A stretch of 20,925 nucleotides of DNA, taken from IMG/VR virus record IMGVR_UViG_3300010158_000376, positions 1-20,925 of that record; one strand, written 5' to 3'. Position 1 is the stretch's first letter; the number at the start of each line of letters is the position of its first letter. The notes beneath the pieces were generated by a model, which searched no databases, was not told where the DNA came from, and was given only the letters and a program-made list of their open reading frames with translations. The position numbers were made by a program, and so were the translations under genes. This document shows positions 1 through 8,303 of the stretch, one piece after another. This stretch comes from a virus.

Positions 1-2485
1 AACATTTCAAAGTTTGAGTAAATTTGCCACGATTGAAAATATTTGTGATGTTATTAACCACATATAAACCTGTAAAGAAATCTGCGCCATTTTGATCTGA
101 GACTGCCAAACCTGTATCTTCGTTAATCAGTACACCTGCCCTAAACTCTAACAGTATTTCGTTATCGCCCCCGAGATATGAGGCATTGTTTACCTGCGCT
201 CCATTGCCAGTCGAACGTTGAGTACCAACTAATTCTTCTGCAAGTGTATCTTGAAAAATATTACCAATTGGTATCCACCATGGATCTCCCCTGATCGTTA
301 GATCTATATTTAAAAATGCAGCATTTTGATACAGGTTTCCAATAATAGCACCCACCCATCCTGTTCCAGGTACAAATGCATTTGGATCAGCCACCGATGT
401 TAATTTATTTTGATCTGCGTTTTGTCTAACTTGTTGCTGGCTAGGTTTAGAGTCGAACATACCTGTTACAGGCAACATAGAATTTGCAGTAGGCGGTGTT
501 GCATCTTCCGCAAATCTATTAGATAATGCACGTTGACGTTCGGTCAATAGTTTAGTAGCACTTTGTACATTTGAAAACAATTCAGCTTCTGTTTTGGCAA
601 TTATTGATTTTGTTATATCACCTGCATTTAAATTCAAAGACAATGTGTTATTAAATACAATATTACTTTTATCTGCACTGGTTGACGGGGTAGTTATATT
701 CAATGTATTAGCCAGTTTAGTTACTTGGCTATTAATTTGATTAGTTAACAACTGCTGTTCCTCTGCCACAGCAGATTTTATAGTTGTTATTGCAGTTGTA
801 ATTGGACTTGCTAAATTATCAAGTACATTGGATGCAGCATCTAATATATTCAATACACCGGTTGGCAATAACTTAGTTCTGTTTAGTAATCCTTTAACTT
901 GCTGAACACCCACACTATTAATATCAATAACAGGACCTTGAGTATATTGGTCGTAGCTGTTACTTTGTATCCATGTAGGTTGGCTAATAGTCCAAAGATT
1001 CTGTAAATTAAAATCAAATTTTAAAACTTCTGTGTTATTACCTGTATAGATATACTCATATTTTCTAGCAAGTCTATTATTAGATAGTAGATAGTTGAGT
1101 TTATTTTGTTTAGTAGTAAGATTCTGCACTGCTTTAACTGTTTCCATGTCAGTATAAGATTTAACACTTTCAGTTGGAATAAGCATATATGTTATATTTT
1201 GCACATAATCTTTAGTTACAGGGTCGACAAGTCTAGTTTGATCTAATTCAACCTTGGGATAAACAGTTACATATCTTATCATACCCTGTTCAGCTAAGCT
1301 AGCAGCACCGGGTGCAGGTGAAGTCTCACCTGTTATCCATTTTTGAGCTTCTTGACATAGATATATAACAAAGTCTACAACAGTTTCAACACTTTGCCCC
1401 CTGTTTATAGTGACAATTGTTTTGCCGCCTTGTAATTCAGCATACATTGGTGCATTTCGTGAGTTTTGTTTCAACACATCTGGATTACGCAGTGTCCACG
1501 ATTTCCACTCGTTTGGTATTTTAAATGTATAATTGTTTCGTTTTAAACCGTCTTGATTTATATTAGATTCCATATTATTCCATTTTTGTTCGAACTTTGT
1601 AAAAAATTCGCCCAATGTACTTGCATCAATGGACGTGTTAGATGGTGGTGTAGACACTGAGTTAAATTCTGCCCATACAGAATCGTTTATTATGTTAAGA
1701 GTATATGTTGTTCCTATATGGCTGCTATCAGCAGCAATTTCTATTATTTTAACTCTGTTCAAACTATAAAATAAGTTATTGGCTGCTATTGTACCGTCTT
1801 CATTATATCCTGTGAACCATATTTCTATAAAATATGGGCATTTAATATGATTAACAACTTTTAATTCTTTTGCAGAATAATACATCTTATCTAGTAGTGT
1901 TATACCTAGCGGCTCATTTATAACAAGCGTATAATTTGTATTTGACCACATATTACGTTTATTTGCATTGGCATTCCCCGCAGCTTGTGCAGTTAACGAT
2001 ATAATGTTAAATCCTGCTGTTACACCAGATTCTGCAATAATAATTTTATTTAACCCATTACTATTAGGATTAGAATTATTAATACCTGTATATGCTTGTA
2101 CATCATTGGTCATAAAAAATCTAATATGATATGCATAGTTTGCATAGTCATTCAATGAATTAGTTTTAACATTTACTAAACTACTAAGTCCATTAGAGGC
2201 CCAACTTGTTGTAGTATTAAAGCCGTTGGCTGCACCAGATAATAATCCTGATAATCCTGATAATCCGTTAGAACCAGATGCTATTAAGTTATTAAAGTTG
2301 GTATTTGCGATACCCTTTAATGTAGATGTTAAGTTATTTTGTATATTTGAAAATTCGGTATCTATTGCAGTTCTGATAGAAGTGCCGATTGCAGAAGCAT
2401 CAATTTTAATAGGATTTAATGGTTTGATTGCATCGGTAACTTTATTTACAACGTTATTTGCAATATTGTTTAAATTGAATGTCAT
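1..2485 (-). CDS. Large baseplate-like structural protein, partial (C-terminus beyond left edge)
   Basis: Reading the minus strand from an ATG at 2485 gives an open frame with no stop for about 828 codons to the window edge, so the C-terminus is missing. The ATG overlaps the gp53 stop (TGATG), which suggests translational coupling. The N-terminal ~80 residues are Asn/Ser/Leu/Gly-rich. The middle is mixed alpha/beta with repeated aromatic beta-like stretches. Near the truncated end are phrases such as LNIDLTIRGDPWWIPIG and FFTGLYVVNNITNIFNRGKF. Segments of the type 'Y-V-V...F..G.F-T-Q-T-L' are common near the C-termini of contractile-tail hub proteins. I therefore infer a virion baseplate protein, perhaps hub-like. 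No enzymatic motif was seen. The assignment rests on context (directly after gp53) and this weak resemblance. Confidence 0.7.
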   Translation of the reverse strand, partial: MTFNLNNIANNVVNKVTDAIKPLNPIKIDASAIGTSIRTAIDTEFSNIQNNLTSTLKGIANTNFNNLIASGSNGLSGLSGLLSGAANGFNTTTSWASNGLSSLVNVKTNSLNDYANYAYHIRFFMTNDVQAYTGINNSNPNSNGLNKIIIAESGVTAGFNIISLTAQAAGNANANKRNMWSNTNYTLVINEPLGITLLDKMYYSAKELKVVNHIKCPYFIEIWFTGYNEDGTIAANNLFYSLNRVKIIEIAADSSHIGTTYTLNIINDSVWAEFNSVSTPPSNTSIDASTLGEFFTKFEQKWNNMESNINQDGLKRNNYTFKIPNEWKSWTLRNPDVLKQNSRNAPMYAELQGGKTIVTINRGQSVETVVDFVIYLCQEAQKWITGETSPAPGAASLAEQGMIRYVTVYPKVELDQTRLVDPVTKDYVQNITYMLIPTESVKSYTDMETVKAVQNLTTKQNKLNYLLSNNRLARKYEYIYTGNNTEVLKFDFNLQNLWTISQPTWIQSNSYDQYTQGPVIDINSVGVQQVKGLLNRTKLLPTGVLNILDAASNVLDNLASPITTAITTIKSAVAEEQQLLTNQINSQVTKLANTLNITTPSTSADKSNIVFNNTLSLNLNAGDITKSIIAKTEAELFSNVQSATKLLTERQRALSNRFAEDATPPTANSMLPVTGMFDSKPSQQQVRQNADQNKLTSVADPNAFVPGTGWVGAIIGNLYQNAAFLNIDLTIRGDPWWIPIGNIFQDTLAEELVGTQRSTGNGAQVNNASYLGGDNEILLEFRAGVLINEDTGLAVSDQNGADFFTGLYVVNNITNIFNRGKFTQTLKC

Positions 2486-2793
2486 CAGACCAATCCTGCT
2501 AGAGATTCTTTCTGCGGGACAAATATAGTAATATTAGCTAGAAAATCCCAAATTGGATCTTTAATTACATTTGGATTTCGCAACATAAAGATCCACCAAA
2601 GTTGAGTCGTACCATATTGTACATATGATAACAAATCCGGCCTGTATTGATATTGTGCATCCAATTGCACTAATAAATCTGTACTTTGAGGATTTATATA
2701 TACACCGTTCCAGAATCCTAGATAGTTTACATATTGAGTAACTTGCGGAGTAGAAATATATGGACTGGTGCGTTGATAATTTACAGTACTCAT
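2485..2793 (-). CDS. 53: Baseplate wedge protein gp53-like
   Basis: A 102-aa protein resembling T4 gp53, which joins the wedges of the baseplate. The recognisable block is YRPDLLSYVQYGTTQLWWIF at roughly residues 50-69, followed by M-L-R-N-P-N and I-x-D-P-I-W-D-F and a short LysM-like ending (I-T-I-F-V-P). T4 gp53 is longer (about 196 aa), so this is a compact form of the kind seen in distant T4 relatives. The start ATG overlaps the stop of the upstream gene (ATGA at 2790-2793) and its own stop overlaps the next start. Three tail genes are therefore tightly coupled on one minus-strand transcript. Confidence 0.82.
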   Translation of the reverse strand: MSTVNYQRTSPYISTPQVTQYVNYLGFWNGVYINPQSTDLLVQLDAQYQYRPDLLSYVQYGTTQLWWIFMLRNPNVIKDPIWDFLANITIFVPQKESLAGLV

Positions 2794-3629
2794 ATCCAGC
2801 GTCCTTGTGTCATCAATTTACCTGTTCTGAAACTGTCAAGATTAAAACTACGCAGTCTGGTTGCAGTATTTTGTACTGTGATGTCGACCATCAAATTAAA
2901 CACAGACGGCAACCAAATATAACCATCATTTACATTTGTTAAATCTTGTCTATACATACGAGTAGCTATTAATGTAGAATTTGCACTATTGAGAAAACTA
3001 TTAATAGAAGGTGTTACTTGCAATTGACTATAACCTGGTATATTTGTAGTTGTTTGATTGCCAGAGTATGTTTGTATATTAGACAAATCTACAGGTACAT
3101 AATCTATATCGTTGGGTAAACTAACTGTAAAATTAGTTACAATAACTGGCAATTGGTTAAACATATATTGTCCGTATGCATCGAATAATAGCACAGGGGG
3201 TGGGACGCCTGCATTGGGGTCGCTAGATCCAAAATGCATTTTTGTTACTGTTCGTAAAAAATGTATAGCTGCAATTGCATATATACCATCTTGCTGATTC
3301 TGTATACTAAAATCGCCAGACACTTGAAGTTTTGTAGATGGTGTGTTTACATATGCCTGTATATCTTGGTTAGTATGTACCAATTCCATTGGACTATAAT
3401 TTACAGCCTGCGACCATGTTATTGTAGGTTGGTATGGCCATATCATGCCATTGGTATTACGCAACGGTTGTAACAATCCGTTTGACCCATATACTTGCAT
3501 TGCAGCAGCAGGCTTGGGTCGTAAACGAACTCTGCGACCTTGTGCATCGCTGTTGTTACTGGTATTAGGAGACTGTGTGCCTGTAAAAGGCACTGCCATA
3601 CCACCCAATTGCGACAAAATGTCTGCCAT
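2790..3629 (-). CDS. Tail/baseplate-associated structural protein (279 aa)
   Basis: First gene of the minus-strand tail operon. Translation starts at ATG 3629, with GGAG eight bases upstream and a T4-type late promoter (CATAAATAC) about 20 bases upstream of that, so a late virion protein is expected. The protein has a short basic stretch (R-R-V-R-L-R-P-K-P, about residues 32-40), then a beta-rich body with phrases such as MIWPYQPTITWSQAVNYSPM and LQVSGDFSIQNQQDGIYA. No transmembrane segment or catalytic motif is visible. I recognise it only as a structural protein of T4-like tails. By position it could be a tail-tube cap or initiator (gp48/gp54 role), but the typical sequence of those proteins is not evident and I give no symbol. 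Confidence 0.7.
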   Translation of the reverse strand: MADILSQLGGMAVPFTGTQSPNTSNNSDAQGRRVRLRPKPAAAMQVYGSNGLLQPLRNTNGMIWPYQPTITWSQAVNYSPMELVHTNQDIQAYVNTPSTKLQVSGDFSIQNQQDGIYAIAAIHFLRTVTKMHFGSSDPNAGVPPPVLLFDAYGQYMFNQLPVIVTNFTVSLPNDIDYVPVDLSNIQTYSGNQTTTNIPGYSQLQVTPSINSFLNSANSTLIATRMYRQDLTNVNDGYIWLPSVFNLMVDITVQNTATRLRSFNLDSFRTGKLMTQGRWI

Positions 3630-3648
3630 TTATAAAACTCCATTCTTA

Positions 3649-3657
3649 GTATTTATG
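3649..3657 (-). promoter_or_regulatory. T4-type late promoter for the tail operon
   Basis: The minus strand reads CATAAATAC, one base off the T4 late -10 element TATAAATA plus C. It lies about 20 bases upstream of the first tail gene. The same element recurs before most structural transcription units here, and a gp55 late sigma factor is encoded next door. Confidence 0.6.
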
Positions 3658-3703
3658 GTGATATTTTTGAAGTATTTTTGCCATGTACATAGCTAATATG
3701 CAA

Positions 3704-3712
3704 AATAAATAT
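3704..3712 (+). promoter_or_regulatory. Possible late promoter upstream of gp55
   Basis: AATAAATAT matches the late element found before the portal gene (AATAAATATC). It lies about 100 bases upstream of the gp55 start and opposite the minus-strand late promoter 50 bases away. If active, gp55 would help transcribe its own gene late in infection. No clear -35 box for an early promoter was found, so the signal is weak. Confidence 0.35.
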
Positions 3713-3770
3713 GCAACCATTGTTTGTTATTTGACTTCATTGGTAAAAATTCAGCAAAGTTAATTTACAT

Positions 3771-3786
3771 GTAGATGGCAATCTAC
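3771..3786 (+). promoter_or_regulatory. Hairpin in gp55 leader
   Basis: GTAGAT-GGCA-ATCTAC forms a perfect 6-bp stem with a 4-base loop, 25 bases before the gp55 ATG. There is no T-run, so it is not a normal terminator. It could influence gp55 translation, because the ribosome site there is weak (GGA 12 bases from the ATG). The function is inference. Confidence 0.3.
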
Positions 3787-3810
3787 CAATAGTTTGGATA
3801 ATGTGTAAAC

Positions 3811-4686
3811 ATGGCAGTAGTCGCTAAAATAAAATACTTAACTAATAAAGACTTGCTAGAAGAAATACATCGTAGTAAGATTTCCTATTGCGAATTTTTA
3901 GAATCCAGACATACCGCGTATGATTTCATTGTAAGTGATATAACTCAAGTTACCACTCAACGTATTGATGATGCAAGGCAAAAACGTGTGGATGTTTTTA
4001 TTGCAGCAGAACGCAAAGCACAAATTGCTGCTGGTAATAAATCGCCCGTGATCAATTACAGTTTAGACGATGTACAACGTAAAGATATTGTAATACGAGT
4101 GATGACATTTGACCATATACCGATAAATGAAGAAAAGTTAGCAAAAGCCAAAAACGAAGCCGACAGACATTTGAAATGTAATTTTCCACCATTCCAACAT
4201 TTTATCTATGACGACGAACAGTTTGTATGTGTGGGAAAAAGTCACTGGCAAGGCGGATTACAAAACGGGCATTTTTCAAACAGTCACGGCAAAATGAGCA
4301 ACAAACTGGCAATGATGTTTATGAAGCTGGTAGAAAGATACGGACACAGGGGCAACTGGCGTGGCTATACCTATATAGACGAAATGAAAAGCCAAGCACT
4401 GTTACAGCTAAGTCAAATAGGACTACAATTTGACGAAAGCAGGTCGGACACACCGAATCCGTTCGCATATTATACAGCAGCCATAACCAATAGCTTTACC
4501 AGAGTGCTTAACATAGAAAAACGAAATCAAAATATCAGAGACGATATCCTGATTATGAACGGTGCTACTCCCAGCTATACAAGACAAACAGAACATGACA
4601 TGATACGTATGGCACAACAGCATGCAGAAGCTATGGCAAAGCAAGCAAAAATAGCAGAATCAGACACTTCTGACGACAATGGTTGA
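3811..4686 (+). CDS. 55: Late-transcription sigma factor gp55
   Basis: A 291-aa homologue of T4 gp55, the small sigma factor that directs host RNA polymerase to TATAAATA late promoters. It opens with the family's K-Y-L-T-N-K-D-L-L-E-E-I signature (residues 8-19). The sigma region-2 core lies at about 163-245: NKLAMMFMKLVERYG, then GYTYIDEM, then F-D-E-S and N-P-F-A-Y-Y-T, then EKRNQNIRDD. T4 gp55 is about 185 aa. Most of the extra length is residues 30-160, including a G-K-S-H-W-Q-G-G segment, which I believe is also present in marine T4-like relatives. T4 gp55 ends with a hydrophobic sliding-clamp-binding motif (S-L-D-F-L-Y-E). The C-terminus here is polar (E-S-D-T-S-D-D-N-G) and no such motif is visible. 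The stretch after the gene (4687-4799) holds no gene. Confidence 0.88.
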   Translation: MAVVAKIKYLTNKDLLEEIHRSKISYCEFLESRHTAYDFIVSDITQVTTQRIDDARQKRVDVFIAAERKAQIAAGNKSPVINYSLDDVQRKDIVIRVMTFDHIPINEEKLAKAKNEADRHLKCNFPPFQHFIYDDEQFVCVGKSHWQGGLQNGHFSNSHGKMSNKLAMMFMKLVERYGHRGNWRGYTYIDEMKSQALLQLSQIGLQFDESRSDTPNPFAYYTAAITNSFTRVLNIEKRNQNIRDDILIMNGATPSYTRQTEHDMIRMAQQHAEAMAKQAKIAESDTSDDNG

Positions 4687-4775
4687 TACTTTGCGCATAA
4701 TACCTTATGCTGTTATATGACTAAAAACATAGATTTCACTAATACTATTGCATTAATTGCATACCAATCGCCGCT

Positions 4776-4784
4776 GATAAATAA
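4776..4784 (+). promoter_or_regulatory. Possible late promoter before the homing endonuclease/gp47/gp46 unit
   Basis: GATAAATAA resembles the late element, but would place the transcription start only a few bases before the ATG at 4800. It is weaker than the other copies. Confidence 0.25.
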
Positions 4785-4799
4785 CATTCATTAGTACAG

Positions 4800-5480
4800 A
4801 TGGTATGCAATATGATATACAAACAAGATTACTTTGGGTACGTCTATGAATGGACAAATATTAAAAACGGTAAAAAATATATAGGGTCGCATTTCGGTGC
4901 AGTTAATGACAACTATATAGGATCCGGTACACTCTTTAAAAGAGAATATAAAAAATATCCTGATAATTTTACCATGATTGTATTAGAATACATTACTGTA
5001 GATGATAGAAATTTAACATTTAAATGTGAACAAAAATGGTTAGATACAATACCTGACATTCAAAATAACAAATTATATTATAATATGAACAATAACGCAG
5101 TAGGCGGTTGGATTTTTATAAAAAATGATCATATTACTAAAAGATCTAACACATTAAAAACTAATCACAGTTTGCATGGGTTAAGTCAAAAAGAACGAGA
5201 TTCATACAGTATTAAAATACAAAGCAGGCTAGATAGAATTGCTAATAGCGGTTTTACTGTTAATGAACAACAGCAGCATGCCAAATATGGATATACAATA
5301 GAGGTAACAGATCTCGACGGTAATGTTACGACATACTCATCTTGTAAAAAAGCAACCAAAGAGCTTGGAATAGATATCGAATATGGGCGCAAAGTTTGTT
5401 TGACAAAACCTATGTTCAAAGGGTACATTATAAAAACTGTCAGTAATCCTGTTATAGACTGCAACAAAAAATGGAAATGA
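4800..5480 (+). CDS. GIY-YIG homing-type endonuclease (free-standing)
   Basis: A 226-aa protein with an N-terminal GIY-YIG nuclease domain: G-Y-V-Y-E-W-T-N at residues 13-20 and K-K-Y-I-G-S-H about 10 residues later, then NDNYIGSGTLFKREYKKYP carrying the likely catalytic Arg, and C-E-Q-K-W-L-D carrying the metal-binding Glu. The C-terminal part (Y-x-I-E-V-T-D-L-D-G-N, then S-C-K-K-A-T-K-E-L-G-I) looks like the DNA-binding repeat modules of Seg-type enzymes. Such genes cut related phage genomes lacking them and spread by recombination. The gene looks AT-rich and has no good ribosome site. Its last ten bases overlap the gp47 start. All key residues appear present, so I think it is intact. An in-frame ATG at 4812 is an alternative start. 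Confidence 0.85.
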   Translation: MVCNMIYKQDYFGYVYEWTNIKNGKKYIGSHFGAVNDNYIGSGTLFKREYKKYPDNFTMIVLEYITVDDRNLTFKCEQKWLDTIPDIQNNKLYYNMNNNAVGGWIFIKNDHITKRSNTLKTNHSLHGLSQKERDSYSIKIQSRLDRIANSGFTVNEQQQHAKYGYTIEVTDLDGNVTTYSSCKKATKELGIDIEYGRKVCLTKPMFKGYIIKTVSNPVIDCNKKWK

Positions 5481-6499
5481 TGAAAAAATCTGTAGACTTT
5501 TCAAATACAATGGTTTTTGGTGATATACATTACGGTATGCGTAATAATTCAAGAGATCACAATGACAGTTGTGAACGTTTCATCAAATGGATGATAGAGC
5601 AAGCCGAAGAACGCAATATCAAGAACTGTATATTTTTAGGAGATTATCATCATGTGCGCAGTACCATCAACGTAAGCACGTTGAATTATTCAGTAAGCGG
5701 TCTCAAGTTGCTAAACAGCTACTTTGACCATGTGTGGTTTCTTCTTGGCAACCATGATCAGTTTTATCGTGACAAGAATGAAATACACAGCATACCTTAC
5801 ATTACCGAATATCCCAACATTCATCTTATGGATACTATGACAGAAGTTGACGGTGTCAGCTTTGTGCCCTGGATGGTCGGTGATGACTGGAAAAAGGTGC
5901 AGAAGATTAAATCACCGTATATGTTCGGTCACTTTGAATTGCCGCGATTCAAAATGAATGCAATGGTAGAAATGCCGGATCATGGACAGTTGAACGAAAC
6001 ACACTTTGTTAATCAAACGCAAGTGTTTAGTGGACACTTCCACAAGCGTCAAAACAAAGGCAAGATTTGGTATACAGGTAACTGCTTTCCGCATGACTAT
6101 GCAGATGCATGGGACGACGAGCGAGGTGCAATGTTGTGGACACCAGGCAATGATCCCAAGTTTATTGCATGGCCAGGTGCTCCCAAGTACCGTACACTAA
6201 ACATGAGTCAACTGCTAGATGATCCTGCCAAGTTTGTAGACAACAACACGTTTGCACGTATTGCAGTAGATATAGATATAACACATGAAGAAGCAAACTT
6301 TGTTAAAGAACTAATTGAAACTGAAATGAATGCCAGAGAAGTATCATTGCAAGTTACAAAAATAGATGAGACCACACAATTAGATGATGCAAATATCAAT
6401 TTCGAAAGTGTTGATACGATTGTAATCAGTCACTTGCAAAGTATAGAAAGCAATACAATTAACAAGCAGCAATTAGTAGAAATTTATCAGAGCATTTAA
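5471..6499 (+). CDS. 47: Recombination nuclease subunit gp47 (Mre11/SbcD-like)
   Basis: A 342-aa calcineurin-type metallophosphoesterase, close to the T4 gp47 length (339). Motifs appear in order: G-D-I-H (Asp18, His20), L-G-D-Y-H-H (Asp58), L-G-N-H-D-Q (Asn94, His95, Asp96), F-G-H-F-E (His154) and S-G-H-F-H (His189, His191). These supply the two-metal active site. With gp46 it forms the Mre11/Rad50-like complex that resects DNA ends for recombination-dependent replication. The ATG at 5471 lies within the end of the homing endonuclease gene; further ATGs at 5477 and 5480 are possible. There is no clear Shine-Dalgarno, so translation is probably coupled to the upstream ORF. gp46 starts two bases after its stop. 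Confidence 0.93.
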   Translation: MEMMKKSVDFSNTMVFGDIHYGMRNNSRDHNDSCERFIKWMIEQAEERNIKNCIFLGDYHHVRSTINVSTLNYSVSGLKLLNSYFDHVWFLLGNHDQFYRDKNEIHSIPYITEYPNIHLMDTMTEVDGVSFVPWMVGDDWKKVQKIKSPYMFGHFELPRFKMNAMVEMPDHGQLNETHFVNQTQVFSGHFHKRQNKGKIWYTGNCFPHDYADAWDDERGAMLWTPGNDPKFIAWPGAPKYRTLNMSQLLDDPAKFVDNNTFARIAVDIDITHEEANFVKELIETEMNAREVSLQVTKIDETTQLDDANINFESVDTIVISHLQSIESNTINKQQLVEIYQSI

Positions 6500-6501
6500 G
6501 C

Positions 6502-8283
6502 ATGTTAAAAATTAAAAACATATCACTTAAAAACTTCCTGTCTGTTGGTGCTGTTACTCAAGTAGTAGAACTAGACCGTAATGGTCTTACGCTTGTGCTA
6601 GGCGACAACTTGGACTTGGGAGGTAATGGTTCGCGCAATGGTGTAGGTAAAAGTACAATTTTACAAGCTATCAGTTACGGATTGTACGGTGATGCACTTA
6701 CTAACATTAAAAAAGATAATCTTGTAAACAAGATCAACGGCAAAAATATGGCTGTTAGTATCGAATTTGAAGTTAATGGGCATACACACAGAATAGAACG
6801 TGGTCGCAAACCTCAGTTTTTTCGTTGGATGGTTGATAATAAAAACAATGCCGGCGAAGATGCAACTGATGAAGCACAAGGCGATTCGCGTGATACACAG
6901 CCGGCTATCAATCGTGTAATTGGCATGAGCCATACACTGTTTAAACACATTGTAGCACTTAACACCTACACAGAACCATTTTTAGCAATGGGTGCTGGCA
7001 AACAACGAGAAATAATCGAAGAGCTGCTAGGCATTACTATGCTTAGCCAAAAAGCTGAAAATCTCAGAGAGCTTATTAAAGCTACAAAACTACAAGCAGA
7101 TCAAGAAGAATTTAGGATTAGAACTGTAAAAACTGCCAATGAGAAAATTGAAAAGACAGTTGCAGACTTGCAGACTCGTATTAATAACTGGGACATAAAG
7201 CATGAACGTGACATCAGTGATTTAGAACTTGCTATTCAGCAATTAGAAACACTTGACATTGATAAAGAACTTGCTGCACACAACGATGTAGAGATTTATA
7301 GAGAACTCAGCGCCGGTATCGCACAGTACAATAAAGATATTGCTGTAAAGAATAGGCATATCAGTCAACTAGACACACAACTAAATGCACTTATTAGCCA
7401 GTATTCCAAAGCACAAGGACAAGAATGTCCAATGTGCGGCAGTGGCATTAAAGGTCATACTCATGCAGATATTGTAGGTGAGTTAGAGCTACGTATCGGC
7501 AATCTTGATACACAAATTGGCGTAGAACGTAAAGATGTAGAAGATTTAACTGTACAACTTGATAGCATGTTACCTGTGTTTGAAAGTATGACAAAACCCA
7601 ATGTATTTTATCCAACTCTCAAAGAAGCACTCAATCACAAAAACACTGTAGATTCACTACACAAAGATCTATTACGCGAGCGTAATTTAACAAATCCCTA
7701 TTTGGATCAAGTTGACAGTTTGCAAAACACTGTACAGCCTGTAAGTTATGATGAATTAAACTCAATTAACAAAGCAAGAGAACATCAAGAGTTCTTGCTG
7801 CGGTTGCTGACCAATAAGGATAGCTTTATTCGCAAGCGTATCATTGATCAAAACCTGTCATATCTCAACAGCAGGCTTAACGATTACTTAGACAAGTTGG
7901 GATTGCCACACAACATAAAATTCCTGAACGATCTTACCACTGAAATCAGTTTGCTAGGACAAGACTTGGACTTTGACAATCTCAGCAGAGGTGAACGTAC
8001 ACGATTGATACTGGGACTCAGTTGGAGTTTTAGAGATATATTTGAAAATACCAATCAAGCTATCAACTTGTTGTTTATAGACGAACTGTTAGATAGCGGA
8101 TTAGATCCAGCAGGACTTGAATGTTCTGTTGCAGTTCTTAAAAAGATGGATCGAGAACGCAATAAAAATATATTTGTTATTAGCCATAGAGAAGAACTAA
8201 TCACAAGAGTAAGCAACGTACTAAGTGTTATAAAAGAAAATTCATTCACGTCATTTAGTTTCGACCATGAGAGTGCTATATAA
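6502..8283 (+). CDS. 46: Recombination ATPase subunit gp46 (Rad50/SbcC-like)
   Basis: A 593-aa SMC-type ATPase (T4 gp46 is about 560). The Walker A motif is G-S-R-N-G-V-G-K-S-T (residues 43-52). Long coiled-coil arms flank a zinc hook C-P-M-C (309-312). The ABC signature is L-S-R-G-E (494-498) and Walker B is L-L-F-I-D-E (Asp527, Glu528) followed by a D-loop-like S-G-L-D. A later I-S-H-R-E supplies the H-loop His. It partners with gp47 in DNA end processing and late replication. All catalytic parts are present. The stop is followed 20 bases later by the resolvase-like gene, and a TATAAT sequence at 8279-8284 overlaps the stop but has no good -35 box. Confidence 0.93.
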   Translation: MLKIKNISLKNFLSVGAVTQVVELDRNGLTLVLGDNLDLGGNGSRNGVGKSTILQAISYGLYGDALTNIKKDNLVNKINGKNMAVSIEFEVNGHTHRIERGRKPQFFRWMVDNKNNAGEDATDEAQGDSRDTQPAINRVIGMSHTLFKHIVALNTYTEPFLAMGAGKQREIIEELLGITMLSQKAENLRELIKATKLQADQEEFRIRTVKTANEKIEKTVADLQTRINNWDIKHERDISDLELAIQQLETLDIDKELAAHNDVEIYRELSAGIAQYNKDIAVKNRHISQLDTQLNALISQYSKAQGQECPMCGSGIKGHTHADIVGELELRIGNLDTQIGVERKDVEDLTVQLDSMLPVFESMTKPNVFYPTLKEALNHKNTVDSLHKDLLRERNLTNPYLDQVDSLQNTVQPVSYDELNSINKAREHQEFLLRLLTNKDSFIRKRIIDQNLSYLNSRLNDYLDKLGLPHNIKFLNDLTTEISLLGQDLDFDNLSRGERTRLILGLSWSFRDIFENTNQAINLLFIDELLDSGLDPAGLECSVAVLKKMDRERNKNIFVISHREELITRVSNVLSVIKENSFTSFSFDHESAI

Positions 8284-8303
8284 TACATAGTGAGGTTGTA
8301 TTA

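Noticed and set aside
2226-2528. Plus-strand 100-codon frame over the tail gene
   Set aside because: It lies antisense to the clear minus-strand baseplate frame and is low-complexity (Asn/Pro and Ile/Leu); a shadow frame.
8279-8284. TATAAT promoter before the resolvase-like gene
   Set aside because: It overlaps the gp46 stop and has no -35 element at suitable distance; co-transcription with gp46 is simpler.
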